DNA of 64,000 nt, from assembly GCA_029379385.1 (NCBI GenBank), contig CM055609.1, positions 806,001-870,000 of the forward strand, in the 5' to 3' direction. The number at the start of each line of letters is the position of its first letter. Position 1 is the first letter of the stretch. This DNA is from Quillaja saponaria (lineage: Eukaryota > Streptophyta > Magnoliopsida > Fabales > Quillajaceae). The notes beneath the pieces are model-generated. The model saw only the letters and a list, made by a program, of their open reading frames with translations. It was not told the origin of the DNA and searched no databases. Both the position numbers and the translations under genes were made by a program. Below, one piece after another: positions 35,849-48,203 of this stretch.

Positions 35849-38800
35849 ATGGGTTGGTTAGAGCTTTCCTCTGCTCCCACTGCCGGCAAATGGCTAGGTT
35901 TTGTGACGGCCGTCTGGATCCAAGCTATTTCCGGCAACAATTACACCTTTTCTAATTACTCTGACGCTCTGAAATCCCTTATGCGTTTAACCCAACTTCA
36001 GCTCAACAATCTTTCTGTTGCTAAAGATGTTGGTAAGGCTTTCGGTATTCTTGCAGGCCTTGCTTCTGATAGATTACCAACTTGGATGATTCTTCTTATT
36101 GGGTCAGTGGAAGGTCTTGTCGGGTATGGCGTCCAATGGCTTGTTGTTAGTCAGAGAATTAAACCTCTTGCTTACTGGCAGGTACGTAATCAAACACTAA
36201 CCTCAACTCAGGCACTCTAAGTTGCTATATTAATAGTGCAAGTTTGAATCTTTAATTTGTTGGAACCCAAAGAATTTCTGGGTTCTTATTGAATTGATAA
36301 AACATAGCAATCCAGATAAGAATTTGTTATTCTTCTTCTTAATTTTATAATGAGACTTCAAGATGGCGACTCAAACCCCTAAAAATTAATGTATCTGCAG
36401 CTCCAATTAGAAATTCCTACAGCTTTCATGACCCAATTGAATTTTTGAATACAGATGTGCATATTTCTGTGCATGGGAGGCAATAGCACAACCTGGATGA
36501 ACACGGCGGTCCTTGTCACCTGCATACGCAATTTTAAGAAAAACAGAGGACCGGTCTCTGGAATTCTTAAAGGGTTTATTGGATTAAGCACAGCAATATT
36601 CACCGACCTTTGCTCTGCTCTGTTTTCTGACGATCCCGCTTCTTTCCTCTTAATGCTAGCTATTATCCCATTCGTCGTTTGCCTTGCCGGCGTCTTTTTC
36701 CTCCGAGAGGCTCCACCTTCTGCCACCGCTGCCCAAGATAAGGAAGAATCCAAGTACTTTGGTATAATCAATACTCTGGCTGTCGTCATCGCTCTGTATT
36801 TGTTGGCGTACGATTTCATACCGAACCCAAGCACTGTATTATCTGAAATATTCTCAGTAATTTTGCTGATTCTGTTGGCGTCTCCGTTGGTAATTCCATT
36901 GTACTCTTATTCCAAAACCTGGAATTCTAAGCAATCCAAACCGGGTTTGGATATTGAAGGACAAGTCAACGACCCGTTGTTGCTAAGTGACGAGAGGAAG
37001 GAAGTAGAGGCGGCTGAAGTGGCAGCGGCACTGGCGGAAATTGAGCAAGCGGTAGTAATCACAAAGATGAAACCGGCGGTGGGAGAAGAGCACACAATTA
37101 TAGAGGCGTTGAAGACCCTTGATTTCTGGATCTTATTCTTATCGTTTTTGTGTGGAGTGGGTACGGGTTTGGCTGTGATGAACAATATGGGTCAAATTGG
37201 ATTGGCTTTAGGATACGTCGACGTTTCGATCTTTGTATCTCTTACGAGCATTTGGGGCTTTTTCGGGCGGATCATATCCGGTTCGGTTTCGGAGCACTTC
37301 ATCAAGTAAATTCTCTCTCTTCTCAGTTTTATTTTTTCCCTTTGCTTATTATATCTTTCTTCAGCAACTTGAAGTAAAAGTAAACGAATTTAAAGTTCAT
37401 TTTATATTTTATATTTTTTTATTTTTTATGTGCTTGTTGCTTTTAGAAACGTATAACTTTACCGAAACAACATAACATTCTTGTTGGGAGACCCGCACTA
37501 ATACTATTCTATGTGAAGAACTTACCTAGAAGTTTCCTCGATTCAAAAGGGTTTCATCTCTAGCTAATCGTTTCTTTGTGTGGCTGCTGAAGGAGGTTAG
37601 GTGCAAAGTTGTGAATTTCTTTATGAGAATTACGTATTTATACTATATAGAAAAAAGACTTAAAGGAAAACATATTTTAATTTTCTTAAATACCTATTCT
37701 TATTATTTTGCTACAAATAAATTATTATTATTATTATTTTAATTTTTTTCTATTTTAGTAATAATAAAATTGTAATTGTTTTAGAATTATTGATTTTTTA
37801 TTATTAATTCTTTCTAATCTTATAAAATTTATAATTTTTTGATAATTATATATTAATAGTAATTAAGATTGATTTTCTCAATTTTTTTTTATAAAAGTTC
37901 CTAATAATCATAATTTTTAAGTTCTTTTCAAATCTATGAATTAAAAGAAAATTAAGTTTTTTTCATAATTATAATATTATTGTTTTAACTTTTATTAATT
38001 AATAATTTTTAAAATATTTTTTTAATAATTATATATCAATAGTAGTTAAGATTGAATTTTCAATTTTTTAGTTTAATAGGTTGCTAATAATTTTAATATT
38101 TTTTTAGTTCTTTTCAAACTTATGATTTTTTTTAAATCCTATTAATTAAAAAAAATTAAGAATATAGTTTCCATGATTATAAATATTTTATTTTTAACTT
38201 TTAATTCATCCCCCATCTTAAGAAGTAAAAATATATATAGATTTATGAATTTAATTCATTTTTAAATTTTTTTTATCTATTTGTTTATTATAAAGGTGGT
38301 TTAGGAGAAATCTTATTTTTTTAATTCTTGTGAATTTTTACTATAACATAAATATTTTTTAATTGTTATTTCGTTTCACATAAACTATATATTATTTTAT
38401 TATATTTCTATGAATCCATGATTAAGATAATCTCTTTGGTAACTTATAGCCGCAAGTACTAATGTATAAAATTATGAGCGGATCAAAAACAGTGTGAATA
38501 ATGAGATAGCAAGTACTAATGTACTATAGATATCAAAATGAGTAAACAAATAGTGAGCAGAATACAAAACAATGTGAATAATGTATAAAATCATGGTACT
38601 AATTCTTTTAATACTAATAAATTTATAATTTTTCAATAACTATATATTAATAATAACTATTTTTTTTTTGTTTAATAAGTTACAAATACTTATAATATTA
38701 CAAATAATTTTTAAAAGAACTCTATGAATTAAAATAAATATTAAGAGTATAATTTTCCTGATTAAAATATTATTGTGTTAATTTTTTTTTCCATCGTTAA

Positions 38801-40169
38801 TATTTTTAATAAAGTAATATTATATATATATATTATAAATTAATTTATTAACATATTTATCTATTTGTTTAATGTCATTAACATAGAGTATTATTTTTTA
38901 TCAACTATAATTTGTTAATATGTAGTTGATCAATATATATGAATATATTATAAACACGATCAACACACAACTGCGAGTGTCATGAAAAAATTAGTAAATC
39001 TAAAATGCCTCAAAGCATTAAGTCTATAGATTGTACCAAAAAAGAAAGTCTGTCTTTCCTATCACTAAAATTGTATACTAGTTTAGCATAATCGTGCACG
39101 AAGGAATTGTTAATGCGGTGGTTTACTATTGTTAGGGGTGTGCAGAAAAGCTATGAACCTGACTAATTCGTATTGACCCACCTGAACCTGATCGAAATCC
39201 GATAATTTTACTAAACATGCATTTTAAGTTCAGTGACTTGTTATCTTTTATCTCGGGTAGGGTCAATAATCCAGGTGAAAAAAAAAAAAATTCAACCCGG
39301 GAGACACCCTAAACCCTCAAGGATTTATTTACTAATGTTTTAAAACTATTTTTTATATATAAAAACTATGATAAAATTCAATGTAGAGTATATATTTTAA
39401 TATAAGGACATGAGTTTATGACTCAACCCAATCTAAGTTCAAGTTAATTTTCAACCTTATCACAATTAATTTGAATTTATAATCATGTGTTTTAAATTAG
39501 ATTCATGTTAAATATATATTATTTTAACATTTTTATATAGAATTTGTAATGATAAAAATACTCTATTATATTTATATTTCTAGTTTTATTAAATTGGTGA
39601 AGTCTTTTTTATTTTTTTAGAAAAAGGTCAGGGAATTGAATAAGTAAAATGTGCAACTAACTTTCAACCCTATCTGTTCCTCTGTTTACAGAAAAGGTGC
39701 CACACCGAGGCCTCTTTGGAATGCAGTTTCTCAGATTATAATGGCAGTGGGATATATTCTTATGGCATTGGCTGTGCCTGGTTCACTCTACATTGGTTCT
39801 ATAGTTGTTGGTATTTGCTATGGTGTTCGGATTGCTATTACTGTCCCAACTGCTTCTGAACTATTTGGACTCAAATACTATGGTCTAATCTACAACATTA
39901 TCATCCTCAATCTTCCCCTTGGCTCGTTCCTCTTTTCTGGTCTGCTTGCAGGATTACTGTACGATATGGAGGCAACTACAACCGAGGGCGGTGGCAACAC
40001 TTGTGTTGGAGCCCATTGTTACAGGATAGTGTTTGTGGTAATGACTGGTGCATGCATTATTGGGTTTTGTTTAGACATTCTGTTGTCAATCAGAACCAAG
40101 AATGTTTATGACAAGATCTCCATCAGCAAGAACTCGAAGAAATCGATCTCATCATCTGGTAAGCAATGA
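35849..40169 (+). CDS. Nodulin-like major facilitator superfamily transporter
   Basis: Three exons: 35849-36181, 36455-37305, 39692-40169; 553 aa. Junctions are CAG/GTACGT, then AA/GTAAAT with exon 3 completing a Lys codon. The N-terminus MGWLELSSAPTAGKWLGFVTAVWIQAISGNNYTFSNYSDALK is the nodulin-like domain start. About 12 membrane spans are visible, with a charged cytosolic loop (about 255-315; DERKEVEAAEVAAALAEIEQ) in the middle. Exon 3 supplies the last helices (WNAVSQIIMAVGYILMALAV, RIAITVPTASELFGLKYYGLIYN). Close relatives are Arabidopsis At4g34950 and At2g16660; substrates are not established for the family, though some members are tied to iron or organic-anion handling. Intron 2 is 2.4 kb, AT-rich and full of repeats, but the splice sites are clean. 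Confidence 0.92.
37816..38820. repeat. Three-copy ~183-bp repeat family in MFS intron 2
   Basis: Two adjacent copies (about 37816-37997 and 37998-38190) and a third at about 38605-38800. The aligned anchors ATTATATATTAATAGT (37845), ATTATATATCAATAGT (38028) and AACTATATATTAATAAT (38638) are followed in each by a T-run, an 'AAT..GTT.C.AATA' stretch and 'TTCTTTTCAAA' or a diverged form. Between copies 2 and 3, about 38450-38600 holds another small duplication (TACTAATGTA, GTGTGAATAATG twice). These may be remnants of a satellite or of a nested element. Confidence 0.55.
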
Positions 40170-41582
40170 CACAGAATTTGCACATATCCATTACAAGAAA
40201 CACAGGATTGATGAGATTTTATTTCTGTGATATCCCGTGTGTTTGGGTAATGCAGCATTCCATTTTGTTAATTTTTTAAAACATCTGTATTAGTTGTACA
40301 AGTTATTTATTTGATGAGGGGAAAATGTATCATTCAATTTTGCATCTGTATTGTTATTATGCTTTTTCATTCGGATTGAAGCTTACAAGTTCAATATATC
40401 CGCAATCCTACCTACTACTTAAATTGCCAAACCATGTTGTATAATTTCTCTTAGTTTACAGTATTTATATTTGTACCCAAAAGTTTAAATTGTTGGGTAC
40501 ATGAAATTCTATAAATAAGTTTGATATCTTACATGCCTTGTCAGCGTATTTAAGATCGAACGTTTGATCATTTATTATAAATACTACAAATTCCAAATGA
40601 TCAGTCAATTCAAAACTGATCAAGTGTTTCTCTACCTAATTTTCAACTAAAGTAGAAGGATTGTGGTTTGACAATAAGAAATACTTCTGTTTTGGAAGTA
40701 ATTGTACAGAACTTGATGATATACCAAACAGCGCATATAAGCATGCGTATAGTAAAGGGTAGGTAAAGGATGTTCCAGTAGTCGTTGTCGTTTTCTGTCA
40801 GATTTTGGTATCCATATTCCATAACGCAAGTTCAATGACGTGGGGGGCTAACTATCTCATATATACCATACCATATCTCATGCGCGCGTGCAAGTCCCAA
40901 TTCCAAACTATTTGAGCTCTGCACTTGCAAATGAAGCAACCCATGAGTCCATAATAAAACTTGTTGACATCTCTAATTAATACTTGAACCAAAATGAAAA
41001 CCCATCTCCAGAAACAGAAAAGAAATGCCTTGACATGGCTTTATATATAGAACCAGATTGTTCACTAATAGTATTTTATGCTATGTCTTAAAAAACATAC
41101 GTAGGACATTGTTGAAGCACTCAAAATTTCTTATTTATCACATGAAACAGCTCCAAAATCCCAGTCAGAGCAAGGGAGACGATAAATTTGGTGAAGATTG
41201 ACAGTGCCTAATGAAAGAATTGAATCGTTTCGTACGCGGTAGTGTATATATAATGTTTTAAAATTTTGAAGGAAAATGGAAAACATTGTATTACGTAGCA
41301 TCGTATAAGGAAAGAAAGGCAAATCACAATTTTCTTTGTCACCACTCATGAACTAACAATCACATGAGAAGCTCTCTGCTCTCACCAAGCATGTGAATAG
41401 AGCACGGGTCAGCTTAGAGGTCCCCTGCTCTGTTTTCTTGTGAAATCACTTCCTCCTAAATACATTCTCTTTCTGTCCTTTTCTTTAAACCCACACGACT
41501 TTTGGGAGTCAATAAAAACATCCAACTCAGATTCCATATATATGGTATAGTGTACATATCTATGCAAATTCTAAGCACAGAG
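40170..41582. other. MFS 3' flank and GH10 upstream region
   Basis: 3' UTR of the MFS gene, then the GH10 promoter. A run of alternating CG/GT (GCGCGCGTGC) occurs near 40882-40891. Frames at 40647-40835 and 41131-41349 (-) carry no recognisable protein. The first in-frame ATG of the GH10 region (41502) is out of context, so the CDS is placed at 41583. Confidence 0.5.
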
Positions 41583-44097
41583 ATGAGTTACAGTTCAGTG
41601 TTTAGCCTACTGGTCTTCTTCCTCCTAATAGGGCCTTCCATTGTTGTTACTCTATATGGTGCTCTTCCGTCTTCAACTCCCTCTCTATGATTTGAGTTTT
41701 TCAAAATCAAAACTAATGGAGGTCTAACTATAGTTTGTTTACCATATTGCAGATGGGCCTATATATGACTCTTCTGCTTATACTGAGGTAGAATAAAATT
41801 ACATCGACTGGGGATTTTCTTTTTTATTTTTCCTCAAACTTATTTGGTTGGTACTTGGCAGTGTAAAGGGAAGCCAGAGAAGCCACTTTACAATGGAGGG
41901 ATTCTAAAGAATAAGTCTCAGAATGTGGAAGAAGGAAGAGTTGCCTACTATGCTGATGCTTTCTACAGTCCCTCTTTCATTTTGCACAACCTCACTGAGG
42001 TCACCGTCTACTGTTTCTCAAGTTGAGTTTTCATCTTCCTTTTACTTCCTCTGCTTCTAAAATTTATTAGAAAAATTAAAATTTCCGTTGCCGGGACTTG
42101 AACCCGGGTCTCTCGGGTGAGAGCCGAGTATCCTAACCAACTAGACTACAACGGATGATGTACTAAAAGGGAAATGAGGTATAAATTTTTCAATCACGGC
42201 TTACCCATAAGACAAAGGATTTAAAATGTCAGATTTTTTATGGTTAGTTTTACATTGGACTGGGGCTACTTCGGCTTGCAGTTTGGGTGAGGATTGAAGA
42301 TGCCAATTCAGCTCTCATAAGGGCAAGCCTAGAAACAGAAAGCAAAACATACGATTGCATTGGGACTGTTTTGGCCAAGCGTGGGTGCTGGTCATTTCTC
42401 AAGGGAGGGTTTGTTCTAGATTCACCCTCAACTTCATCTATACTGTTTTTTCAGGTAATAACTTGCTTAGTTACTCTAGCATCTTCCTTGAGTGCCCAAG
42501 TTTCCAGCTTTAGGCCTTCAACAATTACTTAAGCCAAATGGAGCAACATAAATTCTTCAGCTTCCATTTTTTTTTTTGCCTATTTCCTTTTTCCAGAATA
42601 CAGATGGTAGAGATGTCAATATAATAGTGGGTAGCCCATCACTGCAGCCATTTACTTATCAGCAATGGAGAATTAATCAGCAATACATAATTAACACTGT
42701 AAGTAGTTAGTACTACAACTACTGGGATTTGTTTAGCAAATATTTCAACAAAGGCAATGCAACCTATTTCCCTCCTTCCTTTTGTCAGGAAAGAAAGCGT
42801 CCCGCAACAATTCATGTGTCAAATAAAAATGGAGATAGATTACAAGGAGCTGTCATTACCATAGGGCAGGTCTCAAAAGATTTTCCTTTTGGATCTGCAA
42901 TAGCAAAATCCATCCTTGGAAATTTGCCCTATCAGGTTTTTACAAATTAATAAACACCACTATTCTCTTACTACATTAAAACTTTCATCTGGGTCAATTT
43001 TGAAGTTTGGTCTTGGATTTTAAATTCTTGCAGAATTGGTTTGTGAAGCGATTTAATGCTGCTGTGTTTGAAAATGAGCTCAAATGGTATGCAACAGAAC
43101 CTGAACAGGGGAAGGTGGATTACACCATAGCAGACCAGATGTTGAAATTTGTTAGAGCAAATCAAATCATCGCTAGAGGGCACAATATATTCTGGGAGGA
43201 CCCCAAATCCACACCCGCATGGGTTCGTAACCTTACAGGTCCCCAGTTACAATCAGCTGTAAGTTCCAGAATACTAAGTCTAATGAGCAAATACAAAGAA
43301 GAATTCATACACTGGGATGTCAGCAATGAAATGCTTCATTTTGATTTCTATGAGCAGCAACTTGGCCTAAATGCCACCTTGCAATTCTTTGAGACAGCAC
43401 ATCAATCAGATCCATTAGCAACTTTGTTTATGAATGATTTCAATGTAGTGGAAACTTGCAGTGATGTAAACTCTACAGTTGACAGTTACATTTCAAGGTT
43501 AAGGGAACTGAAACAGGGTGGTGTCACAATGGATGGAATTGGCCTAGAGGGTCACTTTACAACACCAAATCCTCCTCTTATAAGAGCTGTCTTAGACAAG
43601 TTAGCCACACTTGGGCTTCCAGTTTGGCTTACTGAGGTTGATATCAGCAAAACCCTTTACAAAGATACACAGGTAATTAATCAAAGTCAAGCAAACATCA
43701 TGAATGAAAGTGAATGGTACCTTTATTAATACTTATTTACTCCAATTTCTTGCATGCACAGGCAATATACCTAGAAGCAGTCCTAAGAGAAGGTTATTCG
43801 CATCCTGCTGTAAATGGCATAATGCTTTGGACCGCACTCGATCCTAATGGGTGTTACCAAATGTGTCTCACTAATAATGATTTCCAAAACCTCCCAGCAG
43901 GTGATGTGGTTGACAAGCTACTTAAAGAATGGCAAACTGGTTATGTGGAAGGTGTGACAGATGAGCATGGATCTTATAGCTTTTTTGGATTTTTAGGTGA
44001 ATACAAAATAAACGTCAAGTATGGCAATGGAACCGCTAATTCAACCTTCTCACTATGTCAAGGTGAAGAAACTAGACATTTTAGCATTCAATTGTAA
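41583..44097 (+). CDS. Glycosyl hydrolase family 10 (endo-1,4-beta-xylanase-like)
   Basis: Eight exons with consistent phases: 41583-41658, 41753-41787, 41862-42021, 42282-42454, 42597-42698, 42789-42935, 43034-43672, 43762-44097; 555 aa. Signal peptide at 1 to about 23 (MSYSSVFSLLVFFLLIG). Residues about 30-185 form a carbohydrate-binding module of the CBM22-like type (YTECKGKPEKPLYNGG; CWSFLKGGFVLDSP). The GH10 barrel fills about 205-470, with ARGHNIFWED, the acid/base Glu330 in WDVSNEM and the nucleophile Glu432 in LTEVDIS. Both catalytic residues are present. It is a secreted wall enzyme expected to act on xylan. It matches the At4g38650 family. Intron 3 (42022-42281) contains a tRNA gene on the other strand. 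Start at 41583 chosen because the upstream ATG at 41502 weakens the signal peptide. Confidence 0.93.
42084..42155 (-). tRNA. trnE-CTC: tRNA-Glu (anticodon CTC)
   Basis: 72-nt cloverleaf on the minus strand. The acceptor stem is TCCGTTG paired with CAACGGA, the D-arm/A box is TAGTCTAGTTGGTTAGG, the anticodon loop contains CTCTCAC with CTC, the variable loop is short, and the B box is GGGTTCAAGTCCC. A T-run follows about 7 nt after the 3' end, fit for pol III termination. The sequence is that of a cytosolic tRNA-Glu without intron. It sits in intron 3 of the GH10 gene, opposite in direction. Confidence 0.95.
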
Positions 44098-45222
44098 CTC
44101 ACAAGATTTCCATCGTTATATTTACAATTTACACTCCTCTATGACAAGCTCAGTTGGTAAGTAGGTGTTCTTTAAATATGTACAAGGCTAGAGGCTGGAA
44201 GCATGTAATTTTTAGAGATTCTGATGGTCTATTTCATTGAATGGTTTTGAGATTGTGATTTTTGAAACTGAAACCTGTATGTGACACCATGTTTTGAAAG
44301 GATAACCAATATAAAAGAGGAAAACAGCTGCCTAAAATTCAGTTAGAGCAGCAGAATCCTGGGTTACAGCAAATCAGGTAATCAAACACAATAAACGACA
44401 TAGTCAGTCTTAAAGGTATCTTTATAATTAAAAAATACTTTTGAGGTAGGACCATTCATATTGAAAATTATGTCCTTCGTGTTGAATACGGGGGTAAAAG
44501 GTTGGGTTTTTTTAATTCATTACAAGTATACAACTCTAAAGGGAAGCCAGCTAGTTATCAACATTATTAACAAACATATAATCCCCCACTTTAGTCCCTT
44601 TTTACCTTTTTAAATGCAAATGTAAGATCTATATTTGGCATTTGTCCCTGTATTACAACCAATTATTGAAGCTATTCTCCTTTTTTATTTGACCGACAAC
44701 ACCATTCCTATCATTTTCTGATCCCCCAAGCCATCTGAGAAATTCCTTCCATGGCAGAACCAAGGCAAAAGCCAAGCCAACTGCCTGTGACTTGTGAGAC
44801 ACGCAAAGTGTTACACCAGACAACATGTTAACAGATTGTTCACACTATACAATCTTTTAGGACAAAACTTTTCCTTCGTCCTCCCTTTACAAAGTGAGCA
44901 AAACAAACCCATTTATATATGAAACCAAAGAGCCAGCACAAAGTCAGAGATACATTGCTTTAAACTCCACAAAATTGCGAAACCTAAAGCTTAAGTGGGA
45001 AAGAGAAAGGCATCTAATATTCCCAATACTACAAATATAAAGTTACTTAAACCTATGAAACATTAAAATTTAGGAAAATCTTGAAATGGGTGGTATACAA
45101 TCAGGAACAAACTGTCAGCTTTCTCAGCAAAGCCAAAACTCAAGGAACCATTTAGGCTTAGTCCTCTAATCTGTGATGAATTTACATTAATGGGCCAAAG
45201 CCAGGAGGGGAAGTTTGAGGAG
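44098..45222. other. Convergent intergenic region, GH10 / thaumatin-like 1
   Basis: 3' flanks of two converging genes. No frame, RNA gene or clear element is supported; moderately AT-rich. Confidence 0.5.
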
Positions 45223-46581
45223 CTACAACTGAAGCAAGCAGAGAATGTGGGAGAAAGTAGCAGTGGCCATCAATGAAGAATATAGAGTAGAGACAGAGAT
45301 TGTCCTGGGTGAGTCTCCCATGGCCAAACCAGCTAAATATGACCCATCTGCCATTATAGCTTCTCCAGATCCTGAAGTTGACCCTAAACCAGTACCCGAA
45401 TACCCAGAACCATATTCTGTACCCGTCACTGACCCTGACCCTGACCCTTGTGATGTTGTGGATGTCATTGGCGTTGAATCTCTTGAAGATTTCTGACTGC
45501 ACATGAAAACATTAGGACAAACATAAATTTTCATTTATTTTAACTGGCACAAATTCGTCACAGAAAACAACCCAACAACTACAATCAAAACCAAGATTCT
45601 CTAGTGATAGTTACACAATTAAAATAAGGATTAAAAAGTAACTTTTATCTGTAAACTAAATTGTATTTTAGTCGCCACAGAGGAAACAGAAAATAAAGCC
45701 AACTAAGATTGAGGGGCAAAATTAAAGCATCCACTTTACCTTGGAGAAGAGGGGCAAAACGTCAACGTATAATCAGCACCCGCACAGGTAAATGTACTCG
45801 TAGCATCGTCGTATGCATAGCTATACGACCTGGGGCACGCAGCCTTGAACATCTCCGAGTAAACAGAAGGCCTGCAAGTCGAGGGTGTGGCATACTCGCC
45901 ACTGCAACAGTACTCCGGGCTACCAAACGCCTCACAAGCGCTTTTGCACGCGTCCCCATCACCCACCTTTAACTCTGACGGACATTGCTGATTCAGATCG
46001 GTGGTGCAGCCAGTCGAAGCGCATAGACCCGACCCGCCGGTTCCTTCGACGATCATTGGCAAGTTGTACCCGTCCACGAGGCTGACGTCGTAGAAGTCTT
46101 GCCCTCCTGTACCAAGCGTAAACTCGGCTAGTGTTGCAGGTGGGGCAGCTCCGGCACCGTTACATTCCACTTGGCCGGAGCCACAATCACCGGTGAGGCA
46201 AGACCCCAGCCCGGATCCGTCAAAGCTGCAACCAGTTCGACCCCAGAATCGGCCGGACCAACCTGTTGGGGATTGAAATGAACGGGAAGTTTCTTTTGGG
46301 AGCTCAAATCCAGTGCTGTCGAGCCTTGGGCTGCCTGCATTGGCGAGAATACCAGGCCAGACAGTATAGTCACATCTGTTTACAAACGTAAACGTAGCAC
46401 CCAGAACACCTGAAAAGTAATTTACAAAACTTTAATTATTTTGGACAGGAAAAATTAAAAATGAAGCTAACTCATGAACAAAAATCATAGCTTGAATTTA
46501 AATTTTTTCACCTTTGTAAGTGATGAGTAGAAGAAGACATCTAGGAACGAGAGTGGAAGAACACTGCGAACGATGACCCAT
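45223..46581 (-). CDS. Thaumatin-like protein (PR-5 family) with GPI-type tail, copy 1
   Basis: Three exons: 46512-46581, 45740-46409, 45223-45496; 337 aa. The signal peptide ends near GVLGA, so the mature protein starts ATFTFVNRCDYTVWPG. The thaumatin domain (about 28-245) has the family signature CLTGDCGSGQVEC, DFYDVSLVDGYNLP, a full set of cysteines and the ending PRSYSYAYDDATSTFTCAGADYTLTFCP. Exon 3 adds a Ser/Gly/Thr-rich stalk (SGSGSVTGTEYGSGYSG) and a hydrophobic end (MATATFSHILCLLQL) typical of a GPI-anchor signal, so the protein should be held at the plasma membrane or wall. TLPs of this long type match At4g38660. The inferred role is in the wall or defence; enzymatic activity is not established. 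All splice phases fit. Confidence 0.9.
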
Positions 46582-48203
46582 GGGGATATTCAATATTGTG
46601 CTTCCTTTACTCTTGGGTAGACTTTGCTTGAGGCTGATGGGGGTTCTGAGAGGAGGCAGAGAGCTGGTATGCTTTGGCTGGAGGCCAATAATTTGGGATT
46701 TTTTGGTTTTGAGGAGGTGGTGTCAATGGTGGTAGCAATAATGGAGGACAAAGCAGGGCGTTGCGTCTTGGAAGGAGGCAATAGTAGTAACTGTACTGAG
46801 ACTGACTGACTACTGAGAGTTCACAATTGGTAAAGGACATGAGAAGGGTTTTGGTGTACAGTACCCATAAAAACGACAAATGTGTTTATGGGGGTAGAAG
46901 AGAATTGAAGAGGTAAAAAGGTCAGGTTATGTCTCTAGTTAGCAACAGAGACATGCCATCAGCAATGACAATTAGTACACAGTTAATAACGATGTGAGAT
47001 TAAAATCAGCTTGTTTAGATCTAATTTTCAAAAAATGTTTTTCGTTCTGTTTTTCTATGATTAATGATTCTCCATGCTAATGTTGTCCCATGGCGTACTG
47101 GGATAGTCATAGTGGTGTGGGATAAGCTACGTGAATCCCTATAGCATAATATGGTAAGGCACCGCCTGATTTATCGAGATGCAGGAAATAAGGTCAAAAA
47201 AGAGTACGAGCTTTGACAAGCAACAGGCCCCACCAAGAGCGCCTTTCTGACATGGATTCCAAAAGTTACGGTGGGGCCGCGAGTGTTATTGTAGCCACGT
47301 CAGAATAATATGACCGTTAAGCTTGTAGCACGTGGATTAAGTGAAGAGTGGTGGACCCGTGGTTGCCATCTTACCCAGACTGTTCGGGTGGCCACTGCAC
47401 CACAGTTATGGCAAAAGCATTGGATTCTAATTAGCGCAATTTCTCTTTCTTTTCAATTTTCATGCTACACACTACGGGAATGAAGAAGCTGAAAACCTTG
47501 ATTTGTAAAACAAGACCAGAGGAGGTCTCTCTTATTCAACATTAAAATATTTGAGCTGCCAAGTTTAGGAATAATTGGTTATGTGCGAAAGATGGCAACA
47601 CATGCTTCTTAGATGGCACTGTTAATCAAAAGAAGGAAGTGGTATGTGCCGAGGACGGGGACACAAGCTTGTTTCATGCCTATGTTATCAATCGTAGGAG
47701 GTGTGAACAGAATAACTTCGCTTGTTTGAACTAGAATACAGAAAAACTTCACATCAAACCACAAAAAGAGAGCACACTTAAGAATTACATTTGATTTCAA
47801 AGCAAAATATATCAAGGATGAACAAAGAGGATATTCCAAGGCATTCCCTTGATTATTGGTATTCTATTTAAGAAAATTCGATACAAGAAGTAGAGTTTCC
47901 TAATATTTACAAATTTCTTTTTGCCATCGTAGAGCTCCTTGTTACAGAATAGAGCCAAAACAATCATTGGACATAATGTATTGAAATCTCATGTATACGT
48001 CCAGCCTGATGTGCACAAAATTTCTTCTACGTTCAGCCTGGTGTGCAGAATCATCATTATAGCCATTTGATGTTTAATGCAACAAGAGCATATGGAGTGA
48101 ACCAGAAGCAGAGAGATTGGATGATAATAGGGAAGACAAAGACCTACTCATCAGCTTTTCTTCGTGTTATATTATCTTCCTGAAGTTTCCAGACAAATGT
48201 TAG
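46582..48203. other. Promoter of thaumatin-like 1 and 3' flank of thaumatin-like 2
   Basis: Contains a higher-GC promoter-like block at about 47060-47410, with CCACGTCA near 47295 and a G-box core at 47329-47335. Past 47450 is AT-rich flank, and no gene is supported. Frames on 46590-46879 are low-complexity (Ser/Pro) shadows. Confidence 0.55.
47329..47335. promoter_or_regulatory. G-box/ABRE-like element CACGTGG
   Basis: CACGTGG with a CCACGTCA motif about 35 bp away (near 47295). Paired ACGT-core motifs are typical of bZIP-bound, ABA- or light-responsive promoters. They lie about 750 bp upstream of thaumatin-like 1 (read leftwards). Motif match only. Confidence 0.35.

Noticed and set aside
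39130..39310. GGGGTGTGCAGAAAAGC... as a possible transposon terminus in the MFS intron
   Set aside because: Resembles the low-complexity 'GGGTGTGCA' starts of many plant repeats, but no second end could be found.
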